Of a stretch of DNA of 64,000 nucleotides, positions 40,284-51,013 are shown in pieces. Source of the DNA: Siphonodentalium dalli. Taxonomy: Eukaryota; Mollusca; Scaphopoda; Gadilida; Siphonodentaliidae. The position numbers and the translations under genes are program-made. The stretch lies in the NCBI GenBank assembly GCA_032622095.1, contig CP136069.1, positions 1,581,462 through 1,645,461 on the forward strand, read 5' to 3'. Below the pieces are notes generated by a model. The model was not told the DNA's origin, made no database searches, and saw only the letters and a program-made list of their open reading frames with translations. Numbering within the stretch: position 1 is the first letter of the stretch; each line of letters opens with the position of its first letter.

Positions 40284-40975
40284 CGAATATAAAAAGCATC
40301 TTTACATTACCTTTAGTTTGGTATTATTCGTATTTGATGATTAAAATACACCAAAGCATGTTAAAAAAAAAAAAAACTAGTAGATAATTTGACGGGATTC
40401 GAACTCACGTCGCAATAAAACACAAACTGAAGGTTTGACGCTCTCGCCACTCAGCTACGGACTACGCTGTTAATTTATAAGAAAATATATTAGTATTAAA
40501 TATATAGGCATATAACTGTGTATAAACTTTATATCAAAACTGATTGAAATGCGTGACTATATATACCCCTTGTCGCTATACGGGGAACGGGAAAATGCAC
40601 CTATTCTTCCCACCAAATCCAAACGGGCTAATTAAAGAGCAAGGTAATGTCCGTAGCAGGTACATTTGGATATTCTATTCAAGCCACCCCCCGAATATAA
40701 AAAGCATCTTTACATTATCTTTAGTTTGGTATTATTCGTATTTGATGATTAAAATACACCAAAGCATGTTAAAAAAAAAAAAAAATAGTAGATAATTTGA
40801 CGGGATTCGAACTCACGTCGCAATAAAACACAAACTGAAGGTTTGACGCTGTCACCACTCAGCTACGCACTGCGCTGTTAATTTATAAGAAAATATATTA
40901 GTATTAAATATATAGGCATATAACTGTGTATAAACTTTATATCAAAACTGATTGAAATGCGTGACTATATATACC
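40284..40975 (-). repeat. Two tRNA-like units with a longer, 408-bp period
   Basis: Units start at 40284 and 40692. The tRNA-like parts (minus strand, A box and B box as in copy 1) are at 40391-40467 and 40799-40875. Each repeat also includes about 138 bp of the start of module Y (GCGTGACTATATATACCCC to AGCCACCCCCC). The amplified segment is therefore different from that in copy 1, where the period is 270 bp. Confidence 0.75.
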
Positions 40976-42150
40976 CCTTGCCGCTATATACGGGGAACGG
41001 GAAAATGCACCTATTCTTCCCACCAAATCCAAACGGGCTAATTAAAGAGCAAGGTAATGCCCGTAGCAGGTACATTTGGATATTCTATTCAAGCCACCCC
41101 CCCCCAATCTTGACCGCTATACTTTAAAAGTAACCTACCCAGCGGAGAATGCAAGATGGGGTGGGTTGAGACTTTTGGTAAATTCCACCGAAAATCGCAA
41201 AGGGGCAACATTCAAACATCGAGATAAAAACATTTTGACGAGTACATCTGATGGGTAGTTTTCACGCGCATCTAAAGTGTCATTTTCGAATTTTCAGATG
41301 GAACGGTTTACTCGTGACAACGCTATATATAATAAATATGTATACTTCTGTAGTCTATCACTAGCCGATTTTTAGCCCCAAATCCAAACGGGCTGATGTA
41401 GGCGCGGGTTTAATGCGGTGGTACATAAGCCGGCATAATGTAGGTATGCCTCTAAAATTTGACCTCTCTAATATAAACGCAACCTGCTCAAGGGAGTGTT
41501 TATGTCGGGTGGGTTCAGATTTGGAAAATTCCACCGAAGATCAAATTGGCAAAATTACTCCGAAAATCATATATTGAGATAAAAACTTTTCGATGAGTGG
41601 ATGTGATAAGTAGTATCTAAACGCAAGATTAGTACACTTTTTAATGATTTATATTGAGCGGTTTAACCCTGGTAGCGTACAACGTTGTGACGGGTGATAT
41701 ATATTACTCAAATTCAAACCCTCTCTTCATGACGCAAATTCAAACGGACTTATCAAGAAGCAAGGCAAATGCATGAATATGCTCACATATATACTATATA
41801 GGTATGTCCGCTCTACTATAAAAGTAACCTATTGTCACGATTTGACCTATCCAAAACACTCCCCGGACAACAGTTTTCCTAGGTATCAAATTTCGTCGAA
41901 ATCCGTTCGTTTTACCCGATTTGACCTTGAACTGACCATTTCGAAGGTCAATGTCAGGTCGGGGTCACGACTTGACCAGCCCAAAGACTCCCCGGACAAA
42001 AGTACCCCTAGGTATCAAATTTCGTGGAAATCCGTCTGTTTTACCCGATTTGACCTTGGATTGACAATTTTGAAGGCCAAGGTCAGGTCGAGATGGGATG
42101 GGATGGAATACCATGGAAGTATATCTGATTCCATGGAATCTGACCTCTAG
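40976..42150 (+). repeat. Module Y, copy 2
   Basis: It matches 2860-3961, including two 130-bp subrepeats starting at 41836 and 41966, the GGGAT run and the terminal palindrome. After CTAG (42147-42150) the sequence becomes single-copy, so this is the right edge of the whole 42-kb repeat locus. Confidence 0.85.
42127..42150 (+). other. Helitron-like 3' terminus at the right edge of the locus
   Basis: GATTCCATGGAATC (perfect palindrome, 42127-42140), TGACCT, CTAG, then TTTG. It is the same as the end of element 1 at 3961 but followed by unrelated DNA, which fixes the element boundary. Confidence 0.7.
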
Positions 42151-42750
42151 TTTGTGTTTAATATTGAGAATTCCAGAATGTTGAACAGTTTGAGAAAAAT
42201 TGGGGAGGGGTGGTAACACATCAAAGTTCAACCCCCTGTCGCCACATCCATTTTATTTACAAATATTACCATATTTATTCCAACCCATATTGTCACAGAC
42301 CTCAAATCCTTACTGTCAGGGCGTGCGGACAGGGGGGGGGGTGACAACAGCATGTTGATAGCAGTCCGCCCTTCTGCTAAACTGCTCTAAGTCTACTGGT
42401 TAGAAGTTAGAACAACAAACTATTTTAGTTGGTAGCTTGATGAGCCCCAAATCCGTTGAATCCAAGTAAATAATTGATAGGAATACCTCAGACAAAGTAT
42501 GGGATGGGTAATGTATATGTATATTGGTTAAAAATGCCAAAAGTTGCGCATGTCGCCAACATTTAAAATTACCCCACACAATACAGGGTATATATTTCAT
42601 CTGATTTTGAAAGAATCCATACATACTTTTTCACGAGAATCCAGGGTAATTTGCGAGAATATTTACGAGAATCTAGGTTTGGATTCTCGCCGAAATATAG
42701 GCCCTGCAATAATGCTGAAATGGTCATTGTCACCCTTTTTCGCCCAGTCG
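42151..42750. other. No gene seen
   Basis: Single-copy, AT-rich DNA with a run of about 10 G at 42332. The short frame at 42400-42624 on the minus strand shows no family features. Confidence 0.5.
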
Positions 42751-43100
42751 GCTACCCAGCTTTTTTTTTATTTTCAGTTGGGTACCCAGCTTTTTTTAAA
42801 TTTGAGTTGGGTATACTTTATGAAATCTCTAACAGAGGGTGATTTAATTAGTGAACGACGTCAGTGAAATGAACCTGTTCAATTTGTGATCACTTTATGA
42901 ATTGATATAGGCTATATTTGTCACGATGTTTAAAAATAATAGCGGAGAAGAAATGTCGGCCAAGTCATATGGGTAGGTCTACTGTAGTCTGATTTAACAA
43001 AGCTGGGTACCCAAATATAAATGTTACAAAAGCTGGGTACCCAAATATAAATGTTACAAAAGCTGGGAACCCAACTGATAGTTTTAAAAAGTTGGATAAT
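42751..43100. repeat. Foldback repeat built on AGCTGGGTACCCAA
   Basis: The left arm (42751-42813) carries CAGTTGGGTACCCAGC and variants. The right arm (43001-43100) carries the reverse complement three times (AGCTGGGTACCCAAATATAA and so on, about every 30 bp). The arms flank about 190 bp. It is MITE-like or foldback-like. No clear target duplication was identified. Confidence 0.65.
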
Positions 43101-45650
43101 ATCAACTGAACGAAAGGTGGTGACAAATAATCATGTCTAATAATGGGGCGTGTTCAATGTTATGTTTTAGGAACAAGTGGCGTTTAAAACAGGGCATTGA
43201 GGGCAACGTCCCTGTAGTCATTTGTCGTTTATGGGGGAGGCATCAATTCAAAATTTTACCTCAACCAAATACATAAATCCTAATATTGCTCAATACAACG
43301 TTCTTGTTTGCTATTCGACTACATTCCAGCTGAAATAATTATTGTGACAACGTCATAACTTCCTTCCAACAGCTCCAGTCATTTGAACATTGACACAACG
43401 TATCAATATGACGTGATTCTTTGTCGTAAACAATGCACTATGATACGCACGTAATGTAAAGTTTGTAAAATGAAATTATTTTTTGCAAAGTTCTATAGAT
43501 GCATGCCCATTGCTCTGGGCAGCGGGGCGCATAACAAACATCATGTGACTTGACTCCAGAGATTGTCGGTGGATGTAAGAGGAGGAACTTGACGACAGGG
43601 ATGCCGATTGGTTCTCACGGCCCGCCAAATTTGGTAAAAAACAGAACTTGGCAGTTATCATGCCTGACACATCATTACTTGTAACTTTATGTACGTATAG
43701 GTTGAATATGTTTTCATTGTGTGATTTTCCAACAATCAGTAGGAAATGTTTTGTTTACACCTCCAGTAACATATATTATTTCAACTTTTAGACTTAAACA
43801 TTGTCTGAAATTAACACCATTTGGAAATTTATGTTGCAGTTATGTTGCAAATACTAGTACTAGTACACCCTTTCATTCACCCCTGAATATACCATCCCTG
43901 CCATTAAGTATGTGCTAGTACTAGTAATCATACAAGAATGGCCTGGTTGACAAATACACGAAACATTGAATGCATTGGCGTCATATTGTTTGGTAAATAC
44001 TTTACATGGCCATTTTCCAGCTGTTTAAATTTTTCGCACATAAATGAAACGAACGCTCTTTATGTATGACATTTCTGGAACGCTCCGTGTAAATAGCTGA
44101 TTTTTTGGTACCCAAACATCGTGGTCAATGTTGTATTTGTTATGACCTCAATGCATCTTTTTGTGACATGTATTTATCGACCTATTTCGATGCGGGGAAA
44201 CATTTCCCAAGTGAATATTATAGAGCAAACCACGAAGTGGATTTAAGGTACCTGTTTGAAAATATCGAATTAAGGGCGGGTTGTTCAAATATAGTTACAT
44301 GTAGCCTACATGCACTTAGCATTTTGCAAACTCCATGTAGTGTTCGACCCCATACCCATGCAGGGCGCCAATCGAGGGGACTGAACTCCGTTTTGCAGCT
44401 CAGCATTTTCTTTAACGAAAGGGGTGACTCATGGTGCAATTGTAAATTCCTATTTGGCAGTACACAACCCCCCCCCCCCCACACAGTTATATAGGCATGA
44501 TAGGTTATACAGCATATAACTGGAGGTGGAATTGTGTCCACTGGTGTAGCCTAAACTTAATTAGGCCTAGGCCTATTCGTGGAAATCCACAAGCAGGGAC
44601 GTGACTAGATGGTTTCCGCGTTGGGGAGGGGGTTTCCACCTTGGAATTTACAACTGCACCCCTTTGGGGTTTAATTTCCCAAATTACTGCTCCGCCACGG
44701 TCTGGATGGTAGCATTATTCTATCATTGGTATCCAATTGTTGCCACGGCCAGGAGCGGAATGGAATACACTGATATTTTTTTTTAGATCCTAACCTGAAG
44801 TTGCAGACTCCTAACACATAGACTGGCCTCAAGATTTCTAATTGTTGGAAATTTCCAACCTGAGACCCCCCCCCCCAACCATAAGGTCAGAAAATTTCCA
44901 ACTGATTCCATATCAATCTAATTTTACCAAAAAGTAATATGCAAATGATCTAAAAACAAATAAAAATTCTTGCAAAATCAAACTACGAGAACAATCTCAA
45001 CCTATAAATTATAATAGTGTTGGTGTAACCGTGTGAAAGTTCCAACTAATGTTGTGTCATGTATGAAATATCCAACTGTTGACAATATTGCCATAGTTTG
45101 GCCGTGGTGGGAATGTGAGACACCCGTGAATTCGTGCAACACCCCTGCCGCATAGGTCAACATGACCGCTTTCGCATATCGCTGCTCCCAGCGCACTATG
45201 TATACGTTCATGATTGAACTATACCTGCCGCCATGTCCCTAAATCCATGCATTACCATACATGGATCGTGAAATTTAGGTAGTAATTAAAATGCCATCAC
45301 ACGAAACTGACACCATTTTGTTTTCGTTTCTAAGAATTGAAGGTTTAAACTTCAAATTCAAACTTTAAGTTGCTTGTGTAGGAAATCAATCCGACGACGC
45401 ATGCTTATCGTTGAAATTCCAAGTTATTCGACACGATATTCTCAACTAAAGTACTTACCGGTACTTCTTCGAGTCCATAGCTGGTGATGGCGTTAAGTGG
45501 TGCATTATCCAAGTAATAATCCATTAAATGAGAATGATCACCCAAAATCAAATGCAAGTTCAGTCAATAAACCAGAACGTTATTTGAACAAGAAACACGC
45601 GACCTGTTAAGAATGACGTTACAATTACGCTGCGACGTAATCGACCGATT
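43101..45650. other. No gene supported
   Basis: Single-copy DNA with homopolymer C runs near 44469 and 44869 and an ACTAGTACTAGT-type motif at 43851-43863 and 43916-43927. The 129-codon frame at 44105-44494 (plus) is partly matched by a minus-strand frame at 44218-44541, ends in a poly-C tract and has no recognisable domain. A segment at 44595-44700 (GGGACGTG ... GGTTTCC...GGGGAGGG) resembles 54628-54670, a faint dispersed repeat. Confidence 0.45.
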
Positions 45651-45664
45651 TCTCCGCACTGTGA

Positions 45665-45832
45665 CCAACGTTGGGCCAACATTGGTCCAACGTCGACATC
45701 TAACGCACTTACTAACCTCACATATCGCCTTGTGCGTTACGTTTTCAACGTCGGGCCAACGTTAAACCAGCGGTAAAACACAACGTTGGCCCAACGTCGG
45801 TTGCCCAACGTCGGACCAACGTAGCCGTGCCA
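45665..45832. repeat. Cluster of palindromic ACGTTGGGCCAACGT motifs
   Basis: At least six variants of CAACGTYGGNCCAACGT occur in about 165 bp (AACGTTGGGCCAACATTGG, ACGTCGGGCCAACGTTAAACC, CAACGTTGGCCCAACGTCGG and others). Each is close to self-complementary. Origin unknown. Confidence 0.7.
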
Positions 45833-46215
45833 TCTGGGGTTGATTGTTGTCAGACAGCCACGACAGAGGACGAGCTAGCCGACCGACGGCAAAAATGCCA
45901 GCTAACTAAACAACCATAGGGCATGGCATTTGTGCAGTTTGCAGTTCAATTTTGCCAACGTATGAACGCAACCTTAATGTCTGAAAAGATGAATCAGTAT
46001 TGAATATTTATGTCTGCCAGACTAATAAAAACGTGGTTTAATAATATTTATGTTATTTTATGACGTTTTGGTCCTTCACTCATACAAATAGTTCTGCCAA
46101 TGGCTGCCAAAGAAACTAAAACTAAAATATGCAATGAAAAATGTTTTATTTATTTTATTGTGTTACCGTCTTAAAATATGGAGTATATTTTCGTCAATTC
46201 TCGCCCGGCTGTTAT
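45833..46215. other. No gene seen
   Basis: AT-rich single-copy sequence without coding or repeat structure that I can recognise. Confidence 0.4.
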
Positions 46216-46219
46216 GACT

Positions 46220-46675
46220 GACCACACTCTAAATAAAGTTTAGTTACGCGTGACTAAATTTTAGTCAACTTTTAAGGTCAAAACTCCTCCGACTGAACAA
46301 TCGATAACTAAATCTTGACAAATTTTTAGTCAATTCTTAACTAAACTATTTCTGACTAAACATTGTTGACTAAATATATACTGTCTAAATAGAGTTGCCT
46401 CGATTTCCTCCTACACAATTTTAGTTAATTGTAACCCAATAAATTGGGTCAAAATTACTTAGTTAACTCTTGACCCAATATTTAGTCAGATTTTAACACA
46501 ATATGTAACTAAATCATTGGGTTACACAAAGTAACCAAATGGAATTGGGTTATTAAATTAACTTAATATTTAGTAGCCTTTAACTAATATTGAGTCATGT
46601 ATGACTAAATAACGTGGATCAAAGGTGATTAAATATCGGGTGAAAAGTTACTAAATATTGGGTCATCATAGCCTT
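46220..46675. repeat. Dense diverged TGACTAAA / TTTAGTCA / TTGGGTCA repeats
   Basis: About 450 bp made almost entirely of short words in both orientations (GACTAAATTTTAGTCAAC, TTTAGTCA, ATTGGGTCAAAA, AACTAAAT). Many pair with each other as inverted copies. It looks like a decayed palindromic satellite or foldback element. Confidence 0.65.
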
Positions 46676-46929
46676 TCTTAACACATACAAAATTATGAAA
46701 AACATCCATCAATGAATTAAGAGTTTAGTAAAGATATAAAACAATACACCTAAAGGGGTTTTATTGTTTCTTTAATACTAAATATGTAAATGCCCTTGTG
46801 ATATATACAAAGACAGGTTTTAGGTCAATAAGCGAGATCACTGAGTCGAGGCCATGTTGCATTCATCCAGCCCCGTTCCGCGCTGTCCTACGGGTCAGTT
46901 CTGGAGGGGCATTCCATATATGGAATATG

Positions 46930-46985
46930 CATGATTCAATATATGGAGCTTTAGAATATTCATTAATTCCATATATTGAATCATG
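46930..46985. repeat. Perfect 18-bp inverted repeat
   Basis: CATGATTCAATATATGGA (46930-46947) and its exact reverse complement (46968-46985) are separated by 20 nt. Related words (ATTCCATATATGGAATATG, TTCCATATGTGGAA) flank it on both sides. Confidence 0.9.
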
Positions 46986-47009
46986 AAAATTCAAAAGTTC
47001 CATATGTGG

Positions 47010-47570
47010 AAAGCACCTTCATAGCTTTGACCTGTAGCACTTAAAACTGCGGACTGGGGCCGGATGAATCCAATATGGCAACGACACAGTTGTCTCGCTT
47101 ATATTCCAACAACCAAAGAGGGGTGAGAATTTGTACCATCGTGCGGGGAGGGGTCATTACTGGTATGACTTTCTTGTACTCTAATATAACCACTTCCGAT
47201 AGGCAGTTGAGCGACACTCCAGGGGGGGGGGGTAAATTCACCAACTATGAAGGCCAGCCCCACCCATGTAGGGGTTGGTAGTTCACCACTCTGTGTGGTA
47301 TGCCGTTGATACAATTATATAGCTCTATTGAAAGTTATAAAATAACAAAATGACGCACATTTAAACCATTGCTATGTAAACAGAACTGTTACAGTGAATT
47401 GTCAGCAAACATTTCTAATCGCGAAAGTATGTTCAAATAATTTAGTCTAATTATTATTAAAATATTTTTCAATACTTTGACCTTTTCTAAAATCGGACTA
47501 ATTGGACATTGATCAACAATGCCATAGTGAACATTGTAGATAGCGCATAGTGAAAATCTCACTGCGAACG
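47010..47570. other. No gene seen
   Basis: Overlapping short frames on both strands (47041-47314) cover a poly-G run (about 47222-47232) and have no domain features. Confidence 0.4.
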
Positions 47571-47577
47571 ATTATCC

Positions 47578-47890
47578 ATGAATTTACTGTATACTGTAAA
47601 TACAATCGTTGTCATTGTTGCGATGCATTTTTTTTGGCACCACATGAATTTACTATATACGGTAATCGCTGTCATTGTTGCGATGCGTGTTTTTTGCACC
47701 ACATGAATTTACTGTATACGGTAATCGTTGTCATTGTTGCGATGCATGGTTTTGGCACCACATGAATTTACTATATACGGTAATCGTTGTCATTGTTGCG
47801 ATGCATGGTTTTGGCACCACATGAATTTACTGTATACGGTAAATACAATCGTTGTCGTTATTGAGATGAATTTTTTTTAGCACCACATGA
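47578..47890 (+). repeat. Minisatellite, 59-66 bp unit, five copies
   Basis: Units start at 47578, 47644, 47703, 47762 and 47821, with the next start motif at 47887. The consensus begins ATGAATTTACTRTATACGGT, continues with AATCGTTGTCATTGTTGCGATGC and ends GGCACCAC. The first and last units carry the same 7-bp insertion (AATACAATCG form). Confidence 0.95.
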
Positions 47891-47899
47891 ATTTACAAC

Positions 47900-48570
47900 T
47901 ACGATTAGCTAAATGTAGTCGTAACTCTCTCTGTGAATTGCGAAACCACCCTCACGCCTAAAATAAAGTGATGTTTCCAGTAGAGAAGGAAAAATAGCAT
48001 GGTCGAGTGACCGAAAATTAATTAAATTTGTTTTTAATTTTTTGACTTGGCACAACAGATGATACAGTACATGTCCTGGTATAACAGAAAACAATAGGCA
48101 CATTATTTACTGGAAGGTATAAATATGCCTGTAAGCAATTTTAATAGAAACATGGTTGTTGAACTGGCCCGTATACACAAAGGTGCCGCCAAACCTCAAA
48201 TTTCAGTTTAAATAATGCAGACCGGTGATTGATAGGCACAGTTTTACTACAATCAGATATCGATAAGTGTGAATTTTGTTTTCTTTCGGTTATTGCGTTT
48301 GTAAACAATATTCAAGGTGTCGATAAAATTAGTAGTGGTGGATGTCTGGACTGAGGGTGTGCGTATTACCGGAAACATCACTCTTTTGCAGGCCTATAAT
48401 GTATACCAATTTCGACCCTTCTGAAACTTAATTTACTATAGCACGAATCAGGCTTTCCATTGTGGAGAGAAGAAGGAAGAAGACTACTAGTATAGAAGTT
48501 GAATTCACATTTATGTAAGGAAATCTAGAACCACTGTTGAATTACAGCTACTCTCTAAAAAACACTGCGT
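47900..48570. other. No gene seen
   Basis: Single-copy AT-rich sequence. No convincing exon. Confidence 0.4.
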
Positions 48571-48574
48571 AGAA

Positions 48575-48860
48575 ACGCTACACACTTTGTACACATATAT
48601 GTGTAACATCTGCTCCCCAACAATTATGTGTAGAAACTGTAGAGCAATTTTTGGTACACACAATATGTGTAGCTCCATACACACATGTATGTGTAGTCGC
48701 TATACACTTATGTGTAGTAAAACGTTGGTAGACAGTTACTACACAGTTAGTACACAGATAATACACAGTTAGTGTGTACTTTATTTATACACATTTGTGT
48801 ACATAGTACACAGTAGTGTGTACTTTATTTATACCCATCTGTGTAACAACCTACACAATT
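48575..48860. repeat. Cluster of TACACA / TGTGTA palindromes
   Basis: About ten near-palindromes of the type TACACATATATGTGTA, TACACACATGTATGTGTAG, TACACTTATGTGTA and TACACAGTTAGTGTGTA. A second cluster lies at 58590-58740. Overlapping frames on both strands (48578-48772) follow from the palindromes and are not genes. Confidence 0.75.
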
Positions 48861-49252
48861 TGTAGTTTGATATTGAAAGCGATAATTATTAGCCAAAATA
48901 AATCATGAAAAACATGCTATCATATGTTATATATTCTGAATGGAATATTACATTGACATTTACATGTACTGGTATAATAAATTTGCAATGACATAGAAAT
49001 GGGCAAGAAAAGTTTTAACTCACTATCTATCTAAGTTTTTCCGGTTCAATATAATTGTTTAATTGCCAATTTATTTTACAGGCAAATGACAATGCCAACT
49101 ATGGGTGATGTTCGATCAATTAAGCCTACTGGTTGTATATCCAATAGCACATTCCTCGGGATTTTATTCTGGGTAACATTTTTCTGACAATGCTGTGTTT
49201 TCTCAACAAAATTTATCAATATGATACTTTAATTATCAGTTTTTGAAGCCAC

Positions 49253-49336
49253 TTCTTCAATTGACAGGGCACGAGGATCTTCGGATTGACTCCAAGCCAC
49301 CTCTCCCATGTCAATGACATGAAGATCTTTCAAAAA
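49253..49336 (-). CDS. Exon-like 84-nt block, copy 1
   Basis: It lies in the first 490-bp unit, with the same splice context as copies 2 and 3. No exon that would continue the gene further left could be found. Confidence 0.35.
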
Positions 49337-49742
49337 CTGAGAATGAAAGTAAATATATTGATAAATTTTGTTGTGAAAACACAGCATTGTCATGAAAAAC
49401 ATGCTATCATATGTTATATATGCTGAAAGGACCTCATATTACATTGGCATTTACATGTACTGGTATAATAAATTTGCAATGACAATGAAATGGGCAAGAA
49501 AAGTTTTAACTCACTATTTATCTAAGTTTTTCCGGTTCAATATAATTGTTTAATTGCCATTTATTTTACAGGCAAATGACAATACCAAATATGGGTGATG
49601 TTCGATCAATTAAACGTACTGGATGTATATCTAATAGCACATTCCTCGGGATTTTATTCTGGGTAACATTTTTCTGACAATGCTGTGTTTTCTCAATTTT
49701 TTTTATCAATATGATACTTTAATTATCAGTTTTTGAAGCCAC

Positions 49743-49826
49743 TTCTTCAATTGACAGGGCACGAGGATCTTCGGATTGACTCCAAGCCACCTCTCCCATG
49801 TCAATGACATGAAGATCTTTCAAAAA
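49743..49826 (-). CDS. Exon-like 84-nt block, copy 2
   Basis: It lies in the second 490-bp unit and is nearly identical to the block in the first unit (RALSIEE at the end instead of HALSIEE in copy 3). It has the same acceptor and weak donor. Confidence 0.35.
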
Positions 49827-50232
49827 CTGAGAATGAAAGTAAATATATTGATAAATTTTGTTGTGAAAACACAGCATTGTCATGAAAAACATGCTATCAT
49901 ATGTTATATATGCTGAAAGGACCTCATATTACATTGGCATTTACATGTACTGGTATAATAAATTTGCAATGACAATGAAATGGGCAAGAAAAGTTTTAAC
50001 TCACTATTTATCTAAGTTTTTCCGGTTCAATATAATTGTTTAATTGCCATTTATTTTACAGGCAAATGACAATACCAAATATGGGTGATGTTCGATCAAT
50101 TAAACGTACTGGATGTATATCTAATAGCACATTCCTCGGGATTTTATTCTGGGTATCATTTTTCTGACAATGCTGTGTTTTCTCAATTTTTTTTATCAAT
50201 ATGATACTTTCATTCTCAGTTTTTGAAGCCAC

Positions 50233-50316
50233 TTCTTCAATTGACAGGGCATGAGGATCTTCGGATTGACTCCAAGCCACCTCTCCTATGTCAATGACAT
50301 GAAGATCTTTCAAAAA
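50233..50316 (-). CDS. Exon-like 84-nt block, copy 3
   Basis: It lies in the third 490-bp unit, on the minus strand, between TTCTCAG and GTGGCT. It reads DLHVIDIGEVAWSQSEDPH and then ALSIEE. The donor context (GAA|GTGGCT) is weak, and the frame also stays open beyond it, so the exon could be longer. Whether this copy is used or is only a duplicate cannot be told from the sequence. Confidence 0.35.
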
Positions 50317-50581
50317 CTGAGAATGGAAGTAAATATATTGATAAATTTTGTTGAGAAAACACAGCATTGTCAGAAAAATGTTATCCAGAATAAAATCCCG
50401 AGGAATGTGCTAATAGATATACATCCAGTACGCTTAATTGATCGAACATCACCCATAGTTGGCATTGTCATTTGCCTGTAAAATAAATTGGCAATTAAAC
50501 AATTATATTGAACCGGAAAAGTTAGATGCAGTCAAGTTTATATTTTAATTGCTTGCATCCAGAATAAGGCATCGAAGTCAC

Positions 50582-50665
50582 CTCTTCGATTGACAGGGTA
50601 TGAGGATCTTTCGATTGACTCCAAGTCACATCTCCCTTGTCAATGACAAGAGGATTTTTCAAAAA
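50582..50665 (-). CDS. Exon-like 84-nt block, copy 4
   Basis: Same length and phase as copy 5, between CTCAG and GTGACT. It reads NPLVIDKGDVTWSQSKDPH and ends LSIEE. It lies just outside the inverted end of the 490-bp repeat. Differences from the other copies are mostly substitutions without a frame shift or stop, which suggests past coding constraint. Confidence 0.45.
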
Positions 50666-50929
50666 CTGAGTGAGCATGAAAATATCATTTAGATAAGTTT
50701 TGACAAGAGGACACAACACTCTCCAAAAAGTATCAACCCATTAGTTAGCATATACATGTATAACGGATTTGTGGAATGGAACTTCAGAGAAAGTTGGCAT
50801 TGAAATTCATATATACCGGTACAATAAAATGGCAATGACAATACAAATAATGCTATTATGAATAGATTTACATACATGTTACATGCATTTTAATAATTGC
50901 TCTTATTCTGGAGTCAGCATCAAAGTCAC

Positions 50930-51013
50930 CTCTTCAATTGACAGGGCATGAGGGTCTTTGGAATGATTCCAAGCCACCTCTCCCGCATCAATGACATGAG
51001 GATTATTCGAAAA
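50930..51013 (-). CDS. Exon-like 84-nt block, copy 5 (outermost)
   Basis: On the minus strand the block follows an AG acceptor (CTCAG) and is followed by GTGACT. It reads 28 codons in phase 0, including NNPHVIDAGEVAWNHSKDPH. It is the first such block downstream of the 51921-52038 exon candidate and the most diverged, with substitutions that keep the frame open. It lies outside the 490-bp tandem repeat, so it may be the original copy. Family unknown. Confidence 0.45.

Larger units (their letters stand above)
49081..50520. repeat. 490-bp tandem repeat with inverted terminal copy
   Basis: Units begin GGCAAATGACAAT at 49081, 49571 and 50061 (exact 490-bp steps). The third is cut short: from about 50365 to 50520 the first 150 bp of the unit return in inverted orientation (CATTTGCC, CCGAGGAATGTGC, TATTGAACCGGAAAA). 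Each unit contains one 84-nt exon-like block on the minus strand (see separate entries). Confidence 0.95.

Noticed and set aside
44105-44494. 129-codon plus-strand frame
   Set aside because: It runs into a poly-C tract, has no recognised domain, and an opposite-strand frame covers most of it.
47578-47890. CRISPR-like direct repeats
   Set aside because: Unit and spacer are not separable, the whole 59-66 bp is repeated, and the context is animal DNA.
48578-48772. Two opposite 61-62 codon frames, Cys-rich
   Set aside because: They mirror each other because the DNA is made of TACACA/TGTGTA palindromes.
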